From: Blautia sp. OF03-15BH
GTDB taxonomy: Bacteria > Bacillota > Clostridia > Lachnospirales > Lachnospiraceae
Assembly (NCBI RefSeq): GCF_003463065.1
Contig: NZ_QSCM01000001.1
Span: 558,001 to 622,000 of the forward strand
Direction: 5' to 3'
Length of the DNA stretch: 64,000 nucleotides
The position numbers were made by a program, and so were the translations under genes. This document shows, piece by piece, positions 1 through 8,010 of the stretch (its first letter is position 1; each line of letters begins with the position of its first letter). A model generated the notes under the pieces. The model ran no database searches, was not told the DNA's origin, and worked only from the letters and a program-made list of their open reading frames with translations.

Positions 1-435
1 AAGGATCAAAGACCAGTGGGTTCCGAGAAGTTTCAGGTTTTTCATGATAATAAACAGAGGGATCATGGTTACCTGTGACGGAATCATCATTGTCGCAAGA
101 AACAGGACAAAAATCACATTATGCCCTTTAAATTTCAGCTTGGCAAAAGCATAGCCTGCCATGGAAGCAGTCAGTAGCTGCACCACTACCACGATAGCCG
201 CAATATAAAAGCTGTTAAAATACGCTCTTCCGAAAGGCAGGGCTGCTAGAGATTCCGGATAGTTTTTCCACACAAAGGGGCGTGGAATGATGGTCGGCGG
301 AACAGTAAAAATCTGTCCCATACTTTTCACGGAGCTTAAGGCTGTCCATAAGAACGGAAGCACCATGATGACTGCCCCAAGACTGAGAGCAAGATAGAGA
401 AGAACCGTTGACGGTTTGATTTTTTTACTGTTCAT
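1..435 (-). CDS. Carbohydrate ABC transporter permease, MalG type (3' end outside window)
   Basis: Membrane permease of a CUT1 sugar importer. The first 145 residues are visible, starting MNSKKIKPSTVLLYLAL, and the rest lies beyond the left edge. One transmembrane segment occupies about residues 10-30, followed by an extracytoplasmic loop (about residues 35-70) and further hydrophobic segments near 75-95 and 110-130. This is the layout of MalG-family permeases. The start codon lies 11 bases inside the 3' end of the MalF-type gene, so the two are probably translationally coupled. With the binding protein upstream and the divergent alpha-galactosidase, uptake of alpha-galactosides (melibiose, raffinose, stachyose) is the natural inference. 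No ATPase gene is visible; such importers often share an MsmX-type ATPase encoded elsewhere. Confidence 0.9.
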   Translation of the reverse strand, partial: MNSKKIKPSTVLLYLALSLGAVIMVLPFLWTALSSVKSMGQIFTVPPTIIPRPFVWKNYPESLAALPFGRAYFNSFYIAAIVVVVQLLTASMAGYAFAKLKFKGHNVIFVLFLATMMIPSQVTMIPLFIIMKNLKLLGTHWSLIL

Positions 436-1297
436 AGTTCACCCACCTTTTTGATCCATACATCTGAACCATCGTAATTGCCAGGATAATGACAAAGAGA
501 ATCATGGATGCCGCACAGGCACGACCCATCTTAAATTCCACAAAAGCACTCTGGTAAATATGATATACCAGCGTATAGCTTGCCTTTACCGGACCGCCCT
601 TGGTCATAACGAAGGCCTGGTCGAAAACCTGGAAAGAACTGATAATTGTGTTGATCAATACGAAAAACAAAGTCGGAGAAAGCATGGGAATCGTGATATT
701 CCGGAAACGTGCCCATTTATTTGCTCCGTCAATCTCTGCCGCCTCATAATAAACTTCGGGAATATTCTGAAGACCGGCCAGAAGTAATACCATGTTATAA
801 CCAACATTCCACCACACAGAAACGATCACGATGGAGAGCAAGACCATATGCGTATCCGTCAGCCATTTCGGTCCGTTGATTCCAAAAACTGCCAGAACAG
901 AATTCAGAAGGCCGAAATCTCCGTTCAGAATCCAGGTCCAGATAACACCTACGGACACAGAACCGGTTACCACCGGCATAAAATAAAACAGCCGGTACAG
1001 AGTTTTCCCTTTGATCTTCTGCACTGCAAGAGCCAGGATCAGGGCCAGTACGATGTTCAGCGGAATATACATGATAGAATAGATAACCGTATTGACCAGT
1101 GCTTTCTGGAAATCTGAATCCATAGCCTGATGCACATAGTTTTTGACACCCACAAATTTCATGGTATCGGCGATTCCGTCCCAGTCATGAAAACTGATCA
1201 CAAAGCTCATAACCAGTGGAATCAGTGCAAAAATCAAAAGTCCAATGAACTGCGGGGCTACAAATACCCATCCCCACATTCTACGTCTTTTCTGCAT
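425..1297 (-). CDS. Carbohydrate ABC transporter permease, MalF/UgpA type
   Basis: A 290-residue inner-membrane permease with about six transmembrane helices. The cytoplasmic EAA loop is clear near residues 185-205 (EAAEIDGANKWARFRNITIP), with the conserved Glu-Ala-Ala and Gly that contact the ATPase. The length is normal for the family. The start has an AAGGAGAG ribosome binding site. It lies 64 bases downstream of the binding-protein gene, separated by a hairpin, and overlaps the MalG-type permease by 11 bases. The order binding protein, MalF, MalG is the usual CUT1 operon. The substrate is inferred from the divergent alpha-galactosidase, not from the sequence itself. Confidence 0.93.
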   Translation of the reverse strand: MQKRRRMWGWVFVAPQFIGLLIFALIPLVMSFVISFHDWDGIADTMKFVGVKNYVHQAMDSDFQKALVNTVIYSIMYIPLNIVLALILALAVQKIKGKTLYRLFYFMPVVTGSVSVGVIWTWILNGDFGLLNSVLAVFGINGPKWLTDTHMVLLSIVIVSVWWNVGYNMVLLLAGLQNIPEVYYEAAEIDGANKWARFRNITIPMLSPTLFFVLINTIISSFQVFDQAFVMTKGGPVKASYTLVYHIYQSAFVEFKMGRACAASMILFVIILAITMVQMYGSKRWVNYEQ

Positions 1298-1315
1298 GAT
1301 TTCTCTCCTTGTAAT

Positions 1316-1349
1316 GAAAGGAGCAGTCCATTTAAGACTGCTTCCTTTC
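1316..1349 (-). promoter_or_regulatory. Intercistronic hairpin between binding-protein and permease genes
   Basis: An inverted repeat of about 13 bp (GAAAGGAGCAGTC paired with GACTGCTTCCTTTC) lies between the solute-binding protein gene and the MalF-type gene. Read on the transcribed minus strand it is not followed by a U-run. It is therefore more likely an mRNA-stabilising or partial attenuation hairpin that raises binding protein over permease than a full terminator. This role is inferred. Confidence 0.6.
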
Positions 1350-1361
1350 TTTTTTCAGCTT

Positions 1362-2645
1362 TTACTCGTTCTCTGCGATTACTTCTGCTGCTTTTTCTTC
1401 TGCTTTTGCCAGAGTTTCTTCTGCATCTGCTCCATTTACATAAGCTTCCTCGAATACAGCTTTGGTTGCATCCAGAAGTCCCGGATACAGGCCATCCTTT
1501 GCACAGTCATCACCAAGAGCCCATCCGGTGGAACGAACCTCAAGGATATGTTTCACATCTGCCGGAACATTGGAATCCAGCATCATATCATCAAGACCGG
1601 TAACAGACGGAACAGAAGTTCCAACTCCGGTGATTCTTGCTTCCTGGCCCTGGGTTCCGCAGTAGAAGCTTGCGAATTCCATTGCCTCTTTCACATGTTC
1701 GGATTTTGCATTGACAGAAAGATAACCACAGCAAACCTGTGCGGGTTTGTACTGAGAGCCATCCTTTGTCGGATACGGGATATAATCGAAGTCGATTCCT
1801 TCTTCATGGAAGGTTTTAGTCAGCCAGCGGCCTGCTGCAATGAAGCCGGTCTGGCCAGACATAAACATGGCATCCTCACCCTGACCATTCGGAAGGGTTC
1901 CGCCGTATACGAATCTGCCATCATTGATACGATCGCATACATACTGGAAAGCTTCTTTTGCTTTGTCATCAAATTTGTACTCATCCCCCTGCCATACGGT
2001 TCCGTCATTTGCAAATACCCAGTTGTAAAGGCGGATGGTATCACCGGACTGGATCATTCCACTCTTTCCGTTCTCTTTCAGGGTATCGCAGATCTTATCA
2101 AAATTATCCCAGGTCCACTCACCTTTTTCAAACAGGGACTGCGGATCTTCAAGTCCAAGATCTTCCATCATTTTCGGAGAATAATAAAGAACTACCGGAT
2201 TACAGTCTACAGACAGACCATAAACACCTTCATCATTTCTTGCTGCGCCCCATACGCCTTCACCAAAATCTTCTTCTTTTACATAAGAATCATCGGTTGC
2301 CAGGAAATCCTTCATATTAGCGATGGTTCCATTTTTCACCAGCTGACTCATAACCGTATCCTCTACGAAGATGACATCTGCTGCTGTTCCGCCTGCCAGC
2401 TGTGTGATCAGCTGCTGACTGTAACCATCACTGGGAGATGCCTCAAAGGTTACATGGATCTTATCCTGTGCCTCATTGAAAGCGTCAACTGCCTGCTGAT
2501 AAACCTTGATCTCATCAGCATTTCCTCTGGAGGTATAAGTGATCTCCACCTTATCCTCGTCTGCATTTCCAATTACTACATTTGTTCCCAGCAGTGTGGT
2601 AAATGCCATCACTCCTGCCATTCCAAGCACCAGTTTCTTTTTCAT
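1362..2645 (-). CDS. Extracellular sugar-binding protein (family 1 SBP) of the alpha-galactoside importer
   Basis: A 427-residue solute-binding protein for a CUT1 importer. The start at 2645 (MKKKLVLGMAGVMAF) was chosen because an AAAGGAG site sits about 9 bases upstream and a signal peptide follows at once; an in-frame ATG 174 bases earlier would add a charged, signal-less extension that crosses the operator. The N-terminus has Lys residues, a hydrophobic core to about residue 25 and an Ala-Asp-Glu stretch that could be a signal peptidase I site. No lipobox Cys is present, which is unusual for a Gram-positive binding protein. The mature part contains the PSDGYSQQLITQLAGGTAADVIFVED-type family-1 region. 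Substrate specificity for alpha-galactosides is inferred from context. Confidence 0.92.
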   Translation of the reverse strand: MKKKLVLGMAGVMAFTTLLGTNVVIGNADEDKVEITYTSRGNADEIKVYQQAVDAFNEAQDKIHVTFEASPSDGYSQQLITQLAGGTAADVIFVEDTVMSQLVKNGTIANMKDFLATDDSYVKEEDFGEGVWGAARNDEGVYGLSVDCNPVVLYYSPKMMEDLGLEDPQSLFEKGEWTWDNFDKICDTLKENGKSGMIQSGDTIRLYNWVFANDGTVWQGDEYKFDDKAKEAFQYVCDRINDGRFVYGGTLPNGQGEDAMFMSGQTGFIAAGRWLTKTFHEEGIDFDYIPYPTKDGSQYKPAQVCCGYLSVNAKSEHVKEAMEFASFYCGTQGQEARITGVGTSVPSVTGLDDMMLDSNVPADVKHILEVRSTGWALGDDCAKDGLYPGLLDATKAVFEEAYVNGADAEETLAKAEEKAAEVIAENE

Positions 2646-2738
2646 GTTTCTGTTTCTCCTTTCATTTACTAAACAGTAATTCCATTGTAGAAAATACCTC
2701 TTTTGTTTTAGTAAAATGTTTTCTTTGTCGATGAATCC

Positions 2739-2767
2739 AATATAGCACTTATATCCAGTGATGTCAA
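2739..2767 (-). promoter_or_regulatory. Promoter of the sugar-importer operon
   Basis: A perfect -35 TTGACA (2762-2767) and a -10 TATATT (2739-2744) are separated by 17 bp on the minus strand. Transcription would start near 2732, about 87 bases before the binding-protein start. Operator-like sites at 2706-2717 and 2665-2673 lie just downstream of the start point, which fits repression. Confidence 0.7.
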
Positions 2768-2847
2768 CTCTTTTTTTCATTTTTCCGTTGTTTTTACTAT
2801 ACTTCTTTTTCTTCTTCAATTTTCTGTATTGTTTTTTAGTAAAATAC

Positions 2848-2876
2848 TTGTTTTTTTTTATTTCGTATGCTATGGT
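2848..2876 (+). promoter_or_regulatory. Promoter of the alpha-galactosidase gene
   Basis: A -35 TTGTTT (2848-2853) and a -10 TATGGT (2871-2876) are spaced by 17 bp on the plus strand. The operator-like TTTTAGTAAAAT (2834-2845) lies directly upstream of the -35 box and another copy covers the start codon region. Confidence 0.55.
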
Positions 2877-2906
2877 AAAAGCATACTAAATCAGGAGGTT
2901 TTACTA

Positions 2907-4727
2907 ATGAACATTCCAAAAGTAAACATATCTTTTCGTAAACTTAAAGCAGATGTTGTTTCCTCCAGTGAAGCGGACGGCCTGCTCACTTTCCACTATA
3001 CGATTTGCCCGGATGCATCTGCAAAGGATTCTTTTCCAGAACGCTTCCAGCTTTCTTCCTCTTCTCTTCCCTATATCCGCCTTCGTATGACATTCCCGGC
3101 TCTCGGGATCATCGGCACCTGGATGGCAGATTCCGGTTTTTCAAAAAATCTCCGGGCAGACTGGGCTCCCGGACAACAAATCAATCTGAGTCATTCTGCT
3201 CCTGTGGTCTGCTTCTTCAATGGAAATGACCAGAACTGCCTGACTCTGGCGCTTAGTGAGGCAGCCCGTGATGTTCTTCTTTTTCCTGGTATCCACGAAG
3301 AAAATGGGGAAATGCTTCTGGAAGCCGCCGTTCTTCTCTCTGAGCCGCTTTCAGAGGAATACCATCTTTCGATCCGACTGGATACCCGCACACTTCCTTT
3401 CTATGAATCACTGAAAGAAGTTTCCAACTGGTGGGACAGTGTATCTTCTGACGCTCCAATGAAGGTTCCTGCAGAAGCCCGGATTCCCATGTACTCCACC
3501 TGGTACTCCTATCATCAGGATATCTCCGATGAAGCTCTTTCCAGAGAATACGGTCCGGCAGAAACTCTTGGTATGAAAGCTGTGATCATCGACGACGGTT
3601 GGCAGACCTCTGACAATAACAGAGGCTACGGCTACTGTGGTGACTGGGAAAACACACCGGATAAATTTCCGGATTTTGCCGCCCATGTGAAAAAGATCCA
3701 TTCCCACCATATGAAATGCCTGCTCTGGTACAGTGTTCCTTTTATCGGCCGTTATTCCCGTATCTGGAATCGTTTTTCTGAAAAGCTGCTTCATTATGAC
3801 GAAGAGCTGCACTGTGGCACTCTGGATCCTCGTTATCCGGAGGTTCGTGAATATCTGGTTTCTGTTTTTGAAAAAGGTATGAAGGAGTGGAATCTGGATG
3901 GTTTTAAGCTGGATTTCATCGACTCCTTCCGCTCTTATCCGGATACCCCCGCTTATTCCGACACCATGGATTATTCCGAAATCCAGGACGCTGTCTATGC
4001 TCTGATGTTGGAGATTTCAAGAAGGCTGCAGAAGCAGAACCCTTCTCTTCTCATTGAGTTCCGTCAGAATTATATCGGGCCCAGGATGCGCCGGTTCGGT
4101 AATATTTTTCGTGTGGGAGACTGCCCCTTATCCGGTATCAGCAACCGGGTAGGAATCACTGACTTAAAGCTCATCAGTGGAAACACTGCCGTTCATTCTG
4201 ATATGCTCATGTGGCACAGGGACGAGAAGCCAGAAGATGTAGCAATTCAGCTTATTAATAACATCTTTGCGACTCTGCAGATCTCCGTACATTTAAATGA
4301 ACAGACCACGGAGCAAAAAAAAGTTCTGGCTCATTATCTGAACTTCTCCACCAAATACCGTGAAGTTCTTCAGTGTGGAGATTTCCGTGCGCATGCTCCA
4401 CTGGCTCTTTATCCACTCCTGGAATCATGCAAAGACCAGATATGGATCTCGGCCTCTTATAAGGAAAATCAAATCATCCCCAGTCCGGATCCTGCTTCCT
4501 ATAGAGAAACCATTTTTCTCAATGGAACAAAAACCCCGGAACTTACACTCCGTTTCTCCGCTCCAGGTGTCTTTCTCATCAGAAAACTGGATTGTTTCGG
4601 AGAAATTGTGCATGAGGAAACAAAAGCACTTACAGCCAGTGTTCATACCTTTCAGGTAAGTCAGGGAGGTGCTCTTTTCCTCTATCCTTCCGGAGCATCG
4701 AAATCCGATGTCGCTATTCACTCATAA
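2907..4727 (+). CDS. Alpha-galactosidase, GH36-like (melibiase)
   Basis: A cytoplasmic glycoside hydrolase of 606 residues with no signal peptide, releasing terminal alpha-galactose from imported oligosaccharides. The start at 2907 has AGGAGG at 2893-2898; the longer reading frame from 2829 runs through the promoter and is rejected. The TIM barrel begins near residue 195. Motifs are IIDDGWQ (227-233), DGFKLDF with the likely nucleophile Asp336, and FRVGDCP with the likely acid/base Asp405. The C-terminal beta domain is present. The gene is divergent from the binding-protein/permease operon and shares its operators, so both are probably induced by the same sugar. It is smaller than classical GH36 enzymes of about 730 residues, so a short subfamily member is likely. 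Confidence 0.9.
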   Translation: MNIPKVNISFRKLKADVVSSSEADGLLTFHYTICPDASAKDSFPERFQLSSSSLPYIRLRMTFPALGIIGTWMADSGFSKNLRADWAPGQQINLSHSAPVVCFFNGNDQNCLTLALSEAARDVLLFPGIHEENGEMLLEAAVLLSEPLSEEYHLSIRLDTRTLPFYESLKEVSNWWDSVSSDAPMKVPAEARIPMYSTWYSYHQDISDEALSREYGPAETLGMKAVIIDDGWQTSDNNRGYGYCGDWENTPDKFPDFAAHVKKIHSHHMKCLLWYSVPFIGRYSRIWNRFSEKLLHYDEELHCGTLDPRYPEVREYLVSVFEKGMKEWNLDGFKLDFIDSFRSYPDTPAYSDTMDYSEIQDAVYALMLEISRRLQKQNPSLLIEFRQNYIGPRMRRFGNIFRVGDCPLSGISNRVGITDLKLISGNTAVHSDMLMWHRDEKPEDVAIQLINNIFATLQISVHLNEQTTEQKKVLAHYLNFSTKYREVLQCGDFRAHAPLALYPLLESCKDQIWISASYKENQIIPSPDPASYRETIFLNGTKTPELTLRFSAPGVFLIRKLDCFGEIVHEETKALTASVHTFQVSQGGALFLYPSGASKSDVAIHS

Positions 4728-4793
4728 ATACGATTGCTTAACGTTCTGTACACTTGAAGCAACGAAAAGATTCTTCTGCATGCAAGCCATAAA

Positions 4794-4852
4794 AAAAGGC
4801 TGTCGCCCGACAAAGATTTTGTCGGTACGACAGCCTTGATTTTTGTTTTTTT
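4794..4852. terminator. Bidirectional Rho-independent terminator
   Basis: AAGGCTGTCG (4796-4805) pairs with CGACAGCCTT (4828-4837) and encloses a second stem, CCGACAAA/TTTGTCGG. A run of T follows on the plus strand, and a run of A precedes it (T on the minus strand). It sits between the convergent alpha-galactosidase and crh genes and can serve both. Confidence 0.9.
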
Positions 4853-4859
4853 GATCTGA

Positions 4860-5114
4860 TCAATTCCCACTCAGATATTTCTCAATTTCCTTCATGGCTT
4901 CTTCTTCGTCTGTTCCATTGGCGGAAACTACAATACTGTCGCCATAATTCAGCCCCAGAGTCATCATTCCCATAATGCTCTTCGCATTTACATGGCGCTC
5001 TTCACTTTCCACATAAATCTCACTGTCATACTGGCTGGCCACCTGTACAAGCAGTGCCACCGGACGTGCCTCAAGACCGTTTCTGATTTGGATCATCACT
5101 GGTTTCTTAATCAT
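4860..5114 (-). CDS. crh: HPr-like/Crh-like regulatory protein with Glu at position 15
   Basis: An 84-residue protein of the HPr fold. In HPr, His15 carries the phosphate for sugar uptake; here the motif reads GLEARP, with Glu15 in place of His. The regulatory Ser46 is kept (NAKSIMGMM). The protein therefore cannot act as a PTS phosphocarrier but could be a target of HPr kinase and a CcpA partner, as Crh (Gln15) is in Bacillus. It is the last gene of murB-rapZ-whiA-crh and starts 4 bases after whiA ends; the Bacillus yvcJ-yvcK-yvcL-crh cluster has the same neighbours. Whether Glu15 mimics the phosphorylated state is speculation. Family assignment is firm; the symbol is by context. Confidence 0.85.
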   Translation of the reverse strand: MIKKPVMIQIRNGLEARPVALLVQVASQYDSEIYVESEERHVNAKSIMGMMTLGLNYGDSIVVSANGTDEEEAMKEIEKYLSGN

Positions 5115-5118
5115 AATA

Positions 5119-6084
5119 TTACTCCTCCTTACTTCCTCTCAGCGTTTCCGCCAAATTACTTAGTTTTCTTAATCTATGGTTGACTCCTGATTTTCCAATG
5201 GGTGGGTTATGCATAAGCCCAAGCTCTTTTAAAGATGCGTCGGGATTTTCCAGACGAATCCCCGCTGTCTCCAAAAGTTCCTCTGACAGTTCCGAAAAAC
5301 TGCCCGCTGTCTTCAGAAACTCAATATCCTCAATCTGTTTGACCGCTGCACTGACTGTTTTATGAATATTGGCAGTCTCGCAGTTGACTTTTCGATTTAC
5401 GGAATTTCTCATTTCTTTAAAGATACGTACATTTTCCAGATCCATCAGTGCGACATGTGCTTCCATAACATTCAACAAATCTACGATCTGCGCACCTTCT
5501 TTTAAGTATACCACAAAATATTTCTTTCGGCACACTATTTTTGCATCCATATCAAAGCTGTCTATGAGCTCCTGGATCTGTCTTGCCTTGCCTTCTGTGG
5601 AACAGACAATCTCAAAATGATAAGCTTTCTTCGGATCACTCATGGAACCGGTGCTTAAAAAAGCTCCCCGGATAAATGCCCGTTTACAGCATGTCCGCTG
5701 CAGCAGGATATTATCCGCCGCTGTCAGGTTTTCCCGGATCTCCATGTGTCCGTCGATCAGCTTCAGTGCCTGGAGCACACGCAGAGCATCCTCATGTCCT
5801 GGTACCAGGATCGTATAGATCCTGGTCTTCTGAGGCTTCTGATGCTGCCGAATAGAGATCTCCGGTTCTATATTAAATATTTTTTGCAATAATGTAAAGC
5901 ATTTTCTCGCCACAGGCAGACTGTCTGTCTGGATTTTTACCCGGTAACGGTCGCCGCTAGTGATCACCACTCCGCCGCACATACCCATGATCGCTGCCAG
6001 TTCCGCGATCTGGCAGTGCCTGGCCGTGCTGACCTTCTGTGAAAGTTCCTCTTTTATTTCTCCGGAAAATGACATTTCCTTCAC
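5119..6084 (-). CDS. whiA: WhiA, DNA-binding regulator with homing-endonuclease-like fold
   Basis: A 321-residue WhiA/YvcL family protein. The N-terminal part (about residues 1-220) corresponds to the degenerate LAGLIDADG-like domain, including RAFIRGAFLSTGSMSDPKKAYH. The C-terminal part (about 225-315) is a helix-turn-helix domain, with the Asp-Ala-Ser-Leu-Lys-Glu-Leu-Gly and PPIGKSGVNHRLRK segments typical of WhiA. It influences cell division and chromosome segregation in Bacillus and sporulation in Streptomyces. The length is normal. The start overlaps the rapZ stop by 4 bases (ATGA), so translation is coupled. The start of crh follows 4 bases after its stop. Confidence 0.96.
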   Translation of the reverse strand: MKEMSFSGEIKEELSQKVSTARHCQIAELAAIMGMCGGVVITSGDRYRVKIQTDSLPVARKCFTLLQKIFNIEPEISIRQHQKPQKTRIYTILVPGHEDALRVLQALKLIDGHMEIRENLTAADNILLQRTCCKRAFIRGAFLSTGSMSDPKKAYHFEIVCSTEGKARQIQELIDSFDMDAKIVCRKKYFVVYLKEGAQIVDLLNVMEAHVALMDLENVRIFKEMRNSVNRKVNCETANIHKTVSAAVKQIEDIEFLKTAGSFSELSEELLETAGIRLENPDASLKELGLMHNPPIGKSGVNHRLRKLSNLAETLRGSKEE

Positions 6085-6938
6085 CTCGACACATCCCGGT
6101 GTTCCAGCCGGACTCCATACTCCGGGCAGTTGCTCAGAGCTTCAAAAAGCTTGTTTGCCAGAGTCACCGAACGGTGTTTGCCGCCCGTACAGCCAATACC
6201 GATGACCAGCTGGTTCTTTCCTTCCAGTATATAATTGGGAATGAGAAATTCCAGCATATCTACCAGCTTGTCCAGAAACGTATGGGAAAGCTCATATCCC
6301 ATAACAAAATCCTGTACCTCTTTATCATTCCCAGTCTTGTATTTCAGTCCCTCTACATAGTAGGGATTGGGAAGGAAACGAACATCAAATACCAGATCGC
6401 AGTCACTTGGAATCCCGTATTTGAAACCAAAGGACAGTACCGTGATCATCAGGTTCTTAAAGTTCTTCTCTCCTGCAAAGATCTGTTCCAGAGCTTTTTT
6501 CAATTCTCTGGTAAGAAGCTGGCTGGTATCCAGAATATACGTGGCATTTTCTTTCAGATAAAGAAGCTTTTCCCTTTCCTGACGGATCCCGTCTTCCACA
6601 CGCCCCTGCTTCGCCAGAGGGTGCGTTCTTCTTGTCTCTTTATAGCGTTTGACCAGAACCTCATCACTGGCTTCCAGATAAAGGATCTGATAGGCAACAC
6701 CGGAGGCCTTCAGATGCTCCAGAACGGAAGACATCTCATCCAGAGAACGGCCATTCCGGATATCTACACCAACAGCCACCTGGCTGATATCGCTTCCGGG
6801 TGCATGGGCAAGCTCCGCAAATTTCGGAAGCAGAGCAATGGGAAGATTATCCACACAAAAGTATCCCATATCCTCCAGCATTTTCAGGGCTGTGGATTTT
6901 CCGGCTCCTGACATTCCGGTTACAATGACAAATTTCAT
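6081..6938 (-). CDS. rapZ: RapZ/YvcJ nucleotide-binding RNase adapter
   Basis: A 285-residue P-loop protein. Walker A is GMSGAGKS at residues 8-15, near the N-terminus as in the family. The C-terminal domain contains IGIGCTGGKHRSV, the conserved RNA-binding/ligand motif of RapZ. In E. coli the protein steers RNase E to the GlmZ sRNA according to glucosamine-6-phosphate; in Bacillus (YvcJ) it hydrolyses nucleotides and affects competence. It overlaps murB by 4 bases and whiA by 4 bases. The yvcK gene often found between rapZ and whiA is absent here. Confidence 0.96.
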   Translation of the reverse strand: MKFVIVTGMSGAGKSTALKMLEDMGYFCVDNLPIALLPKFAELAHAPGSDISQVAVGVDIRNGRSLDEMSSVLEHLKASGVAYQILYLEASDEVLVKRYKETRRTHPLAKQGRVEDGIRQEREKLLYLKENATYILDTSQLLTRELKKALEQIFAGEKNFKNLMITVLSFGFKYGIPSDCDLVFDVRFLPNPYYVEGLKYKTGNDKEVQDFVMGYELSHTFLDKLVDMLEFLIPNYILEGKNQLVIGIGCTGGKHRSVTLANKLFEALSNCPEYGVRLEHRDVSR

Positions 6939-7855
6939 TTAAATTCTCCCAACATCTTCACTTCCGGCTCCAGACGGACACCGAACTTTTCTTCCACACG
7001 GTCAGCCACTTCCTTCATCAGAAGCTGTACCTCTTCGGCAGTGGCACCGCCTTTGTTGATAACAAAACCGCAATGCTTCTCGGAAACCTGCGCTCCGCCG
7101 ACAGAGAAGCCCCGAAGCCCTGTATCCATAATCAGTTTTCCTGCAAAATAGCCTTCCGGCCGTTTAAAGGTGCTTCCTGCACTCGGATATTCCACCGGCT
7201 GCTTGCTCACACGCTTTTCCTTCAACTCTTTCATCACGGAACGGATCTCGTTCTGATCGCCCTTTTTCAGGCGAAGAGCAGCTCCCAGAACAAAATAATG
7301 TTTCTTCTGGATCACACTGGTCCGGTATCCCAGCTCCAGTTCTTCTCCGGAAAGCCTTAAAAACTCTCCGTCCTCTGTCAGAACATCGCTCCAGAGGATG
7401 ACATCCTTCATCTCTCCGCCATAAGCGCCTGCATTCATAACGACTGCGCCCCCCAGGGTTCCCGGGATACCGGAGGCAAATTCAAGCCCGGTCAGGCCCT
7501 GCTCCGCCGCCTGATTGGCCAGACGTACCAGAAGCGCTCCCGACTGGGCATAAATGGTTTCCTCTTCTATGATGATATCGGAAAAATTCTTAAACAGCTG
7601 AATGATAACGCCCCGGAACCCCTTGTCTCCCACCAGGAGATTGCTTCCATTTCCGAGAACAGCAAAGGGGATCTCTTCCTCTTTGCAAAGCCGGATCACC
7701 TGACGGATTTCCTCTTTCGTATGAGGTGTCACAAAATAATCTGCCGGACCGCCGATCCGAAAGGTGGTATGACGACTCATGAGCTCCTCTGTGACTACTT
7801 CCCCGCTGCCGGCTGCCCGGCGCAGGCGCTCCAATAAATTCTGATCACTTTTCAT
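6935..7855 (-). CDS. murB: UDP-N-acetylenolpyruvoylglucosamine reductase
   Basis: A 306-residue FAD enzyme that reduces UDP-GlcNAc-enolpyruvate to UDP-MurNAc in peptidoglycan synthesis, in the cytoplasm. The start at 7855 (MKSDQNLLERLRRAAG) has GGCAGGAG about 7 bases upstream; a 24-residue upstream extension is rejected. The FAD-binding region includes TTFRIGGPADYF (about 30-41), GNGSNLLV and GIPGTLGGAVVMNAGAYGGE. The catalytic Ser is in SAGSTFKRP, and the C-terminal Glu is in VRLEPEVKMLG. This is the short type II form, as in Gram-positives. It heads the murB-rapZ-whiA-crh operon and has its own promoter upstream. Confidence 0.97.
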   Translation of the reverse strand: MKSDQNLLERLRRAAGSGEVVTEELMSRHTTFRIGGPADYFVTPHTKEEIRQVIRLCKEEEIPFAVLGNGSNLLVGDKGFRGVIIQLFKNFSDIIIEEETIYAQSGALLVRLANQAAEQGLTGLEFASGIPGTLGGAVVMNAGAYGGEMKDVILWSDVLTEDGEFLRLSGEELELGYRTSVIQKKHYFVLGAALRLKKGDQNEIRSVMKELKEKRVSKQPVEYPSAGSTFKRPEGYFAGKLIMDTGLRGFSVGGAQVSEKHCGFVINKGGATAEEVQLLMKEVADRVEEKFGVRLEPEVKMLGEFK

Positions 7856-7912
7856 GTTTATTCTCCTGCCGCAAACGGGCAGACCTCTGCCCTGTGCGTT
7901 TTCATGACTCTC

Positions 7913-7941
7913 ATCATACAACAACAAACGGATTTCTTCAA
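7913..7941 (-). promoter_or_regulatory. Promoter of murB-rapZ-whiA-crh
   Basis: On the minus strand, TTGAAG (7936-7941) and TATGAT (7913-7918) are separated by 17 bp. The roughly 50-base leader contains a small hairpin (GGGCAGA/TCTGCCC) just before the murB ribosome binding site. Confidence 0.65.
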
Positions 7942-7944
7942 GTA

Positions 7945-7984
7945 TAAAATTAAGAACGGCACTCCGAAGTCTACCGGAGTGCCA
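7945..7984 (-). terminator. Terminator downstream of the GtrA-YfhO gene
   Basis: GGCACTCCG pairs with CGGAGTGCC at 7958-7983. The minus-strand tail GTTCTTAATTTTA is U-rich but interrupted. It separates the GtrA-YfhO gene from the murB promoter. Confidence 0.7.
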
Positions 7985-8010
7985 TATCAGTTCTTTTCTG
8001 TTATCTATTC

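Larger units (their letters stand above)
2665..2907. promoter_or_regulatory. Four copies of a TTTTAGTAAAA-type operator in the divergent alpha-galactoside intergenic region
   Basis: The core TTTAGTAAA, in either orientation, occurs at 2665-2673, 2706-2717 (TTTTAGTAAAAT), 2834-2845 (TTTTAGTAAAAT) and 2899-2907 (TTTTACTAA, touching the galactosidase start codon). The 11-bp form is a palindrome around a single central base, as expected for a dimeric regulator. Two copies lie downstream of the minus-strand promoter, one abuts the plus-strand -35 box, and one covers the start region of the galactosidase. The regulator (LacI, GntR or AraC type) is not encoded in the window. Confidence 0.7.

Noticed and set aside
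1245..2672. Plus-strand open frame of 475 codons
   Set aside because: Antisense to the binding-protein gene, whose signal peptide, family motifs and start signals are clear.
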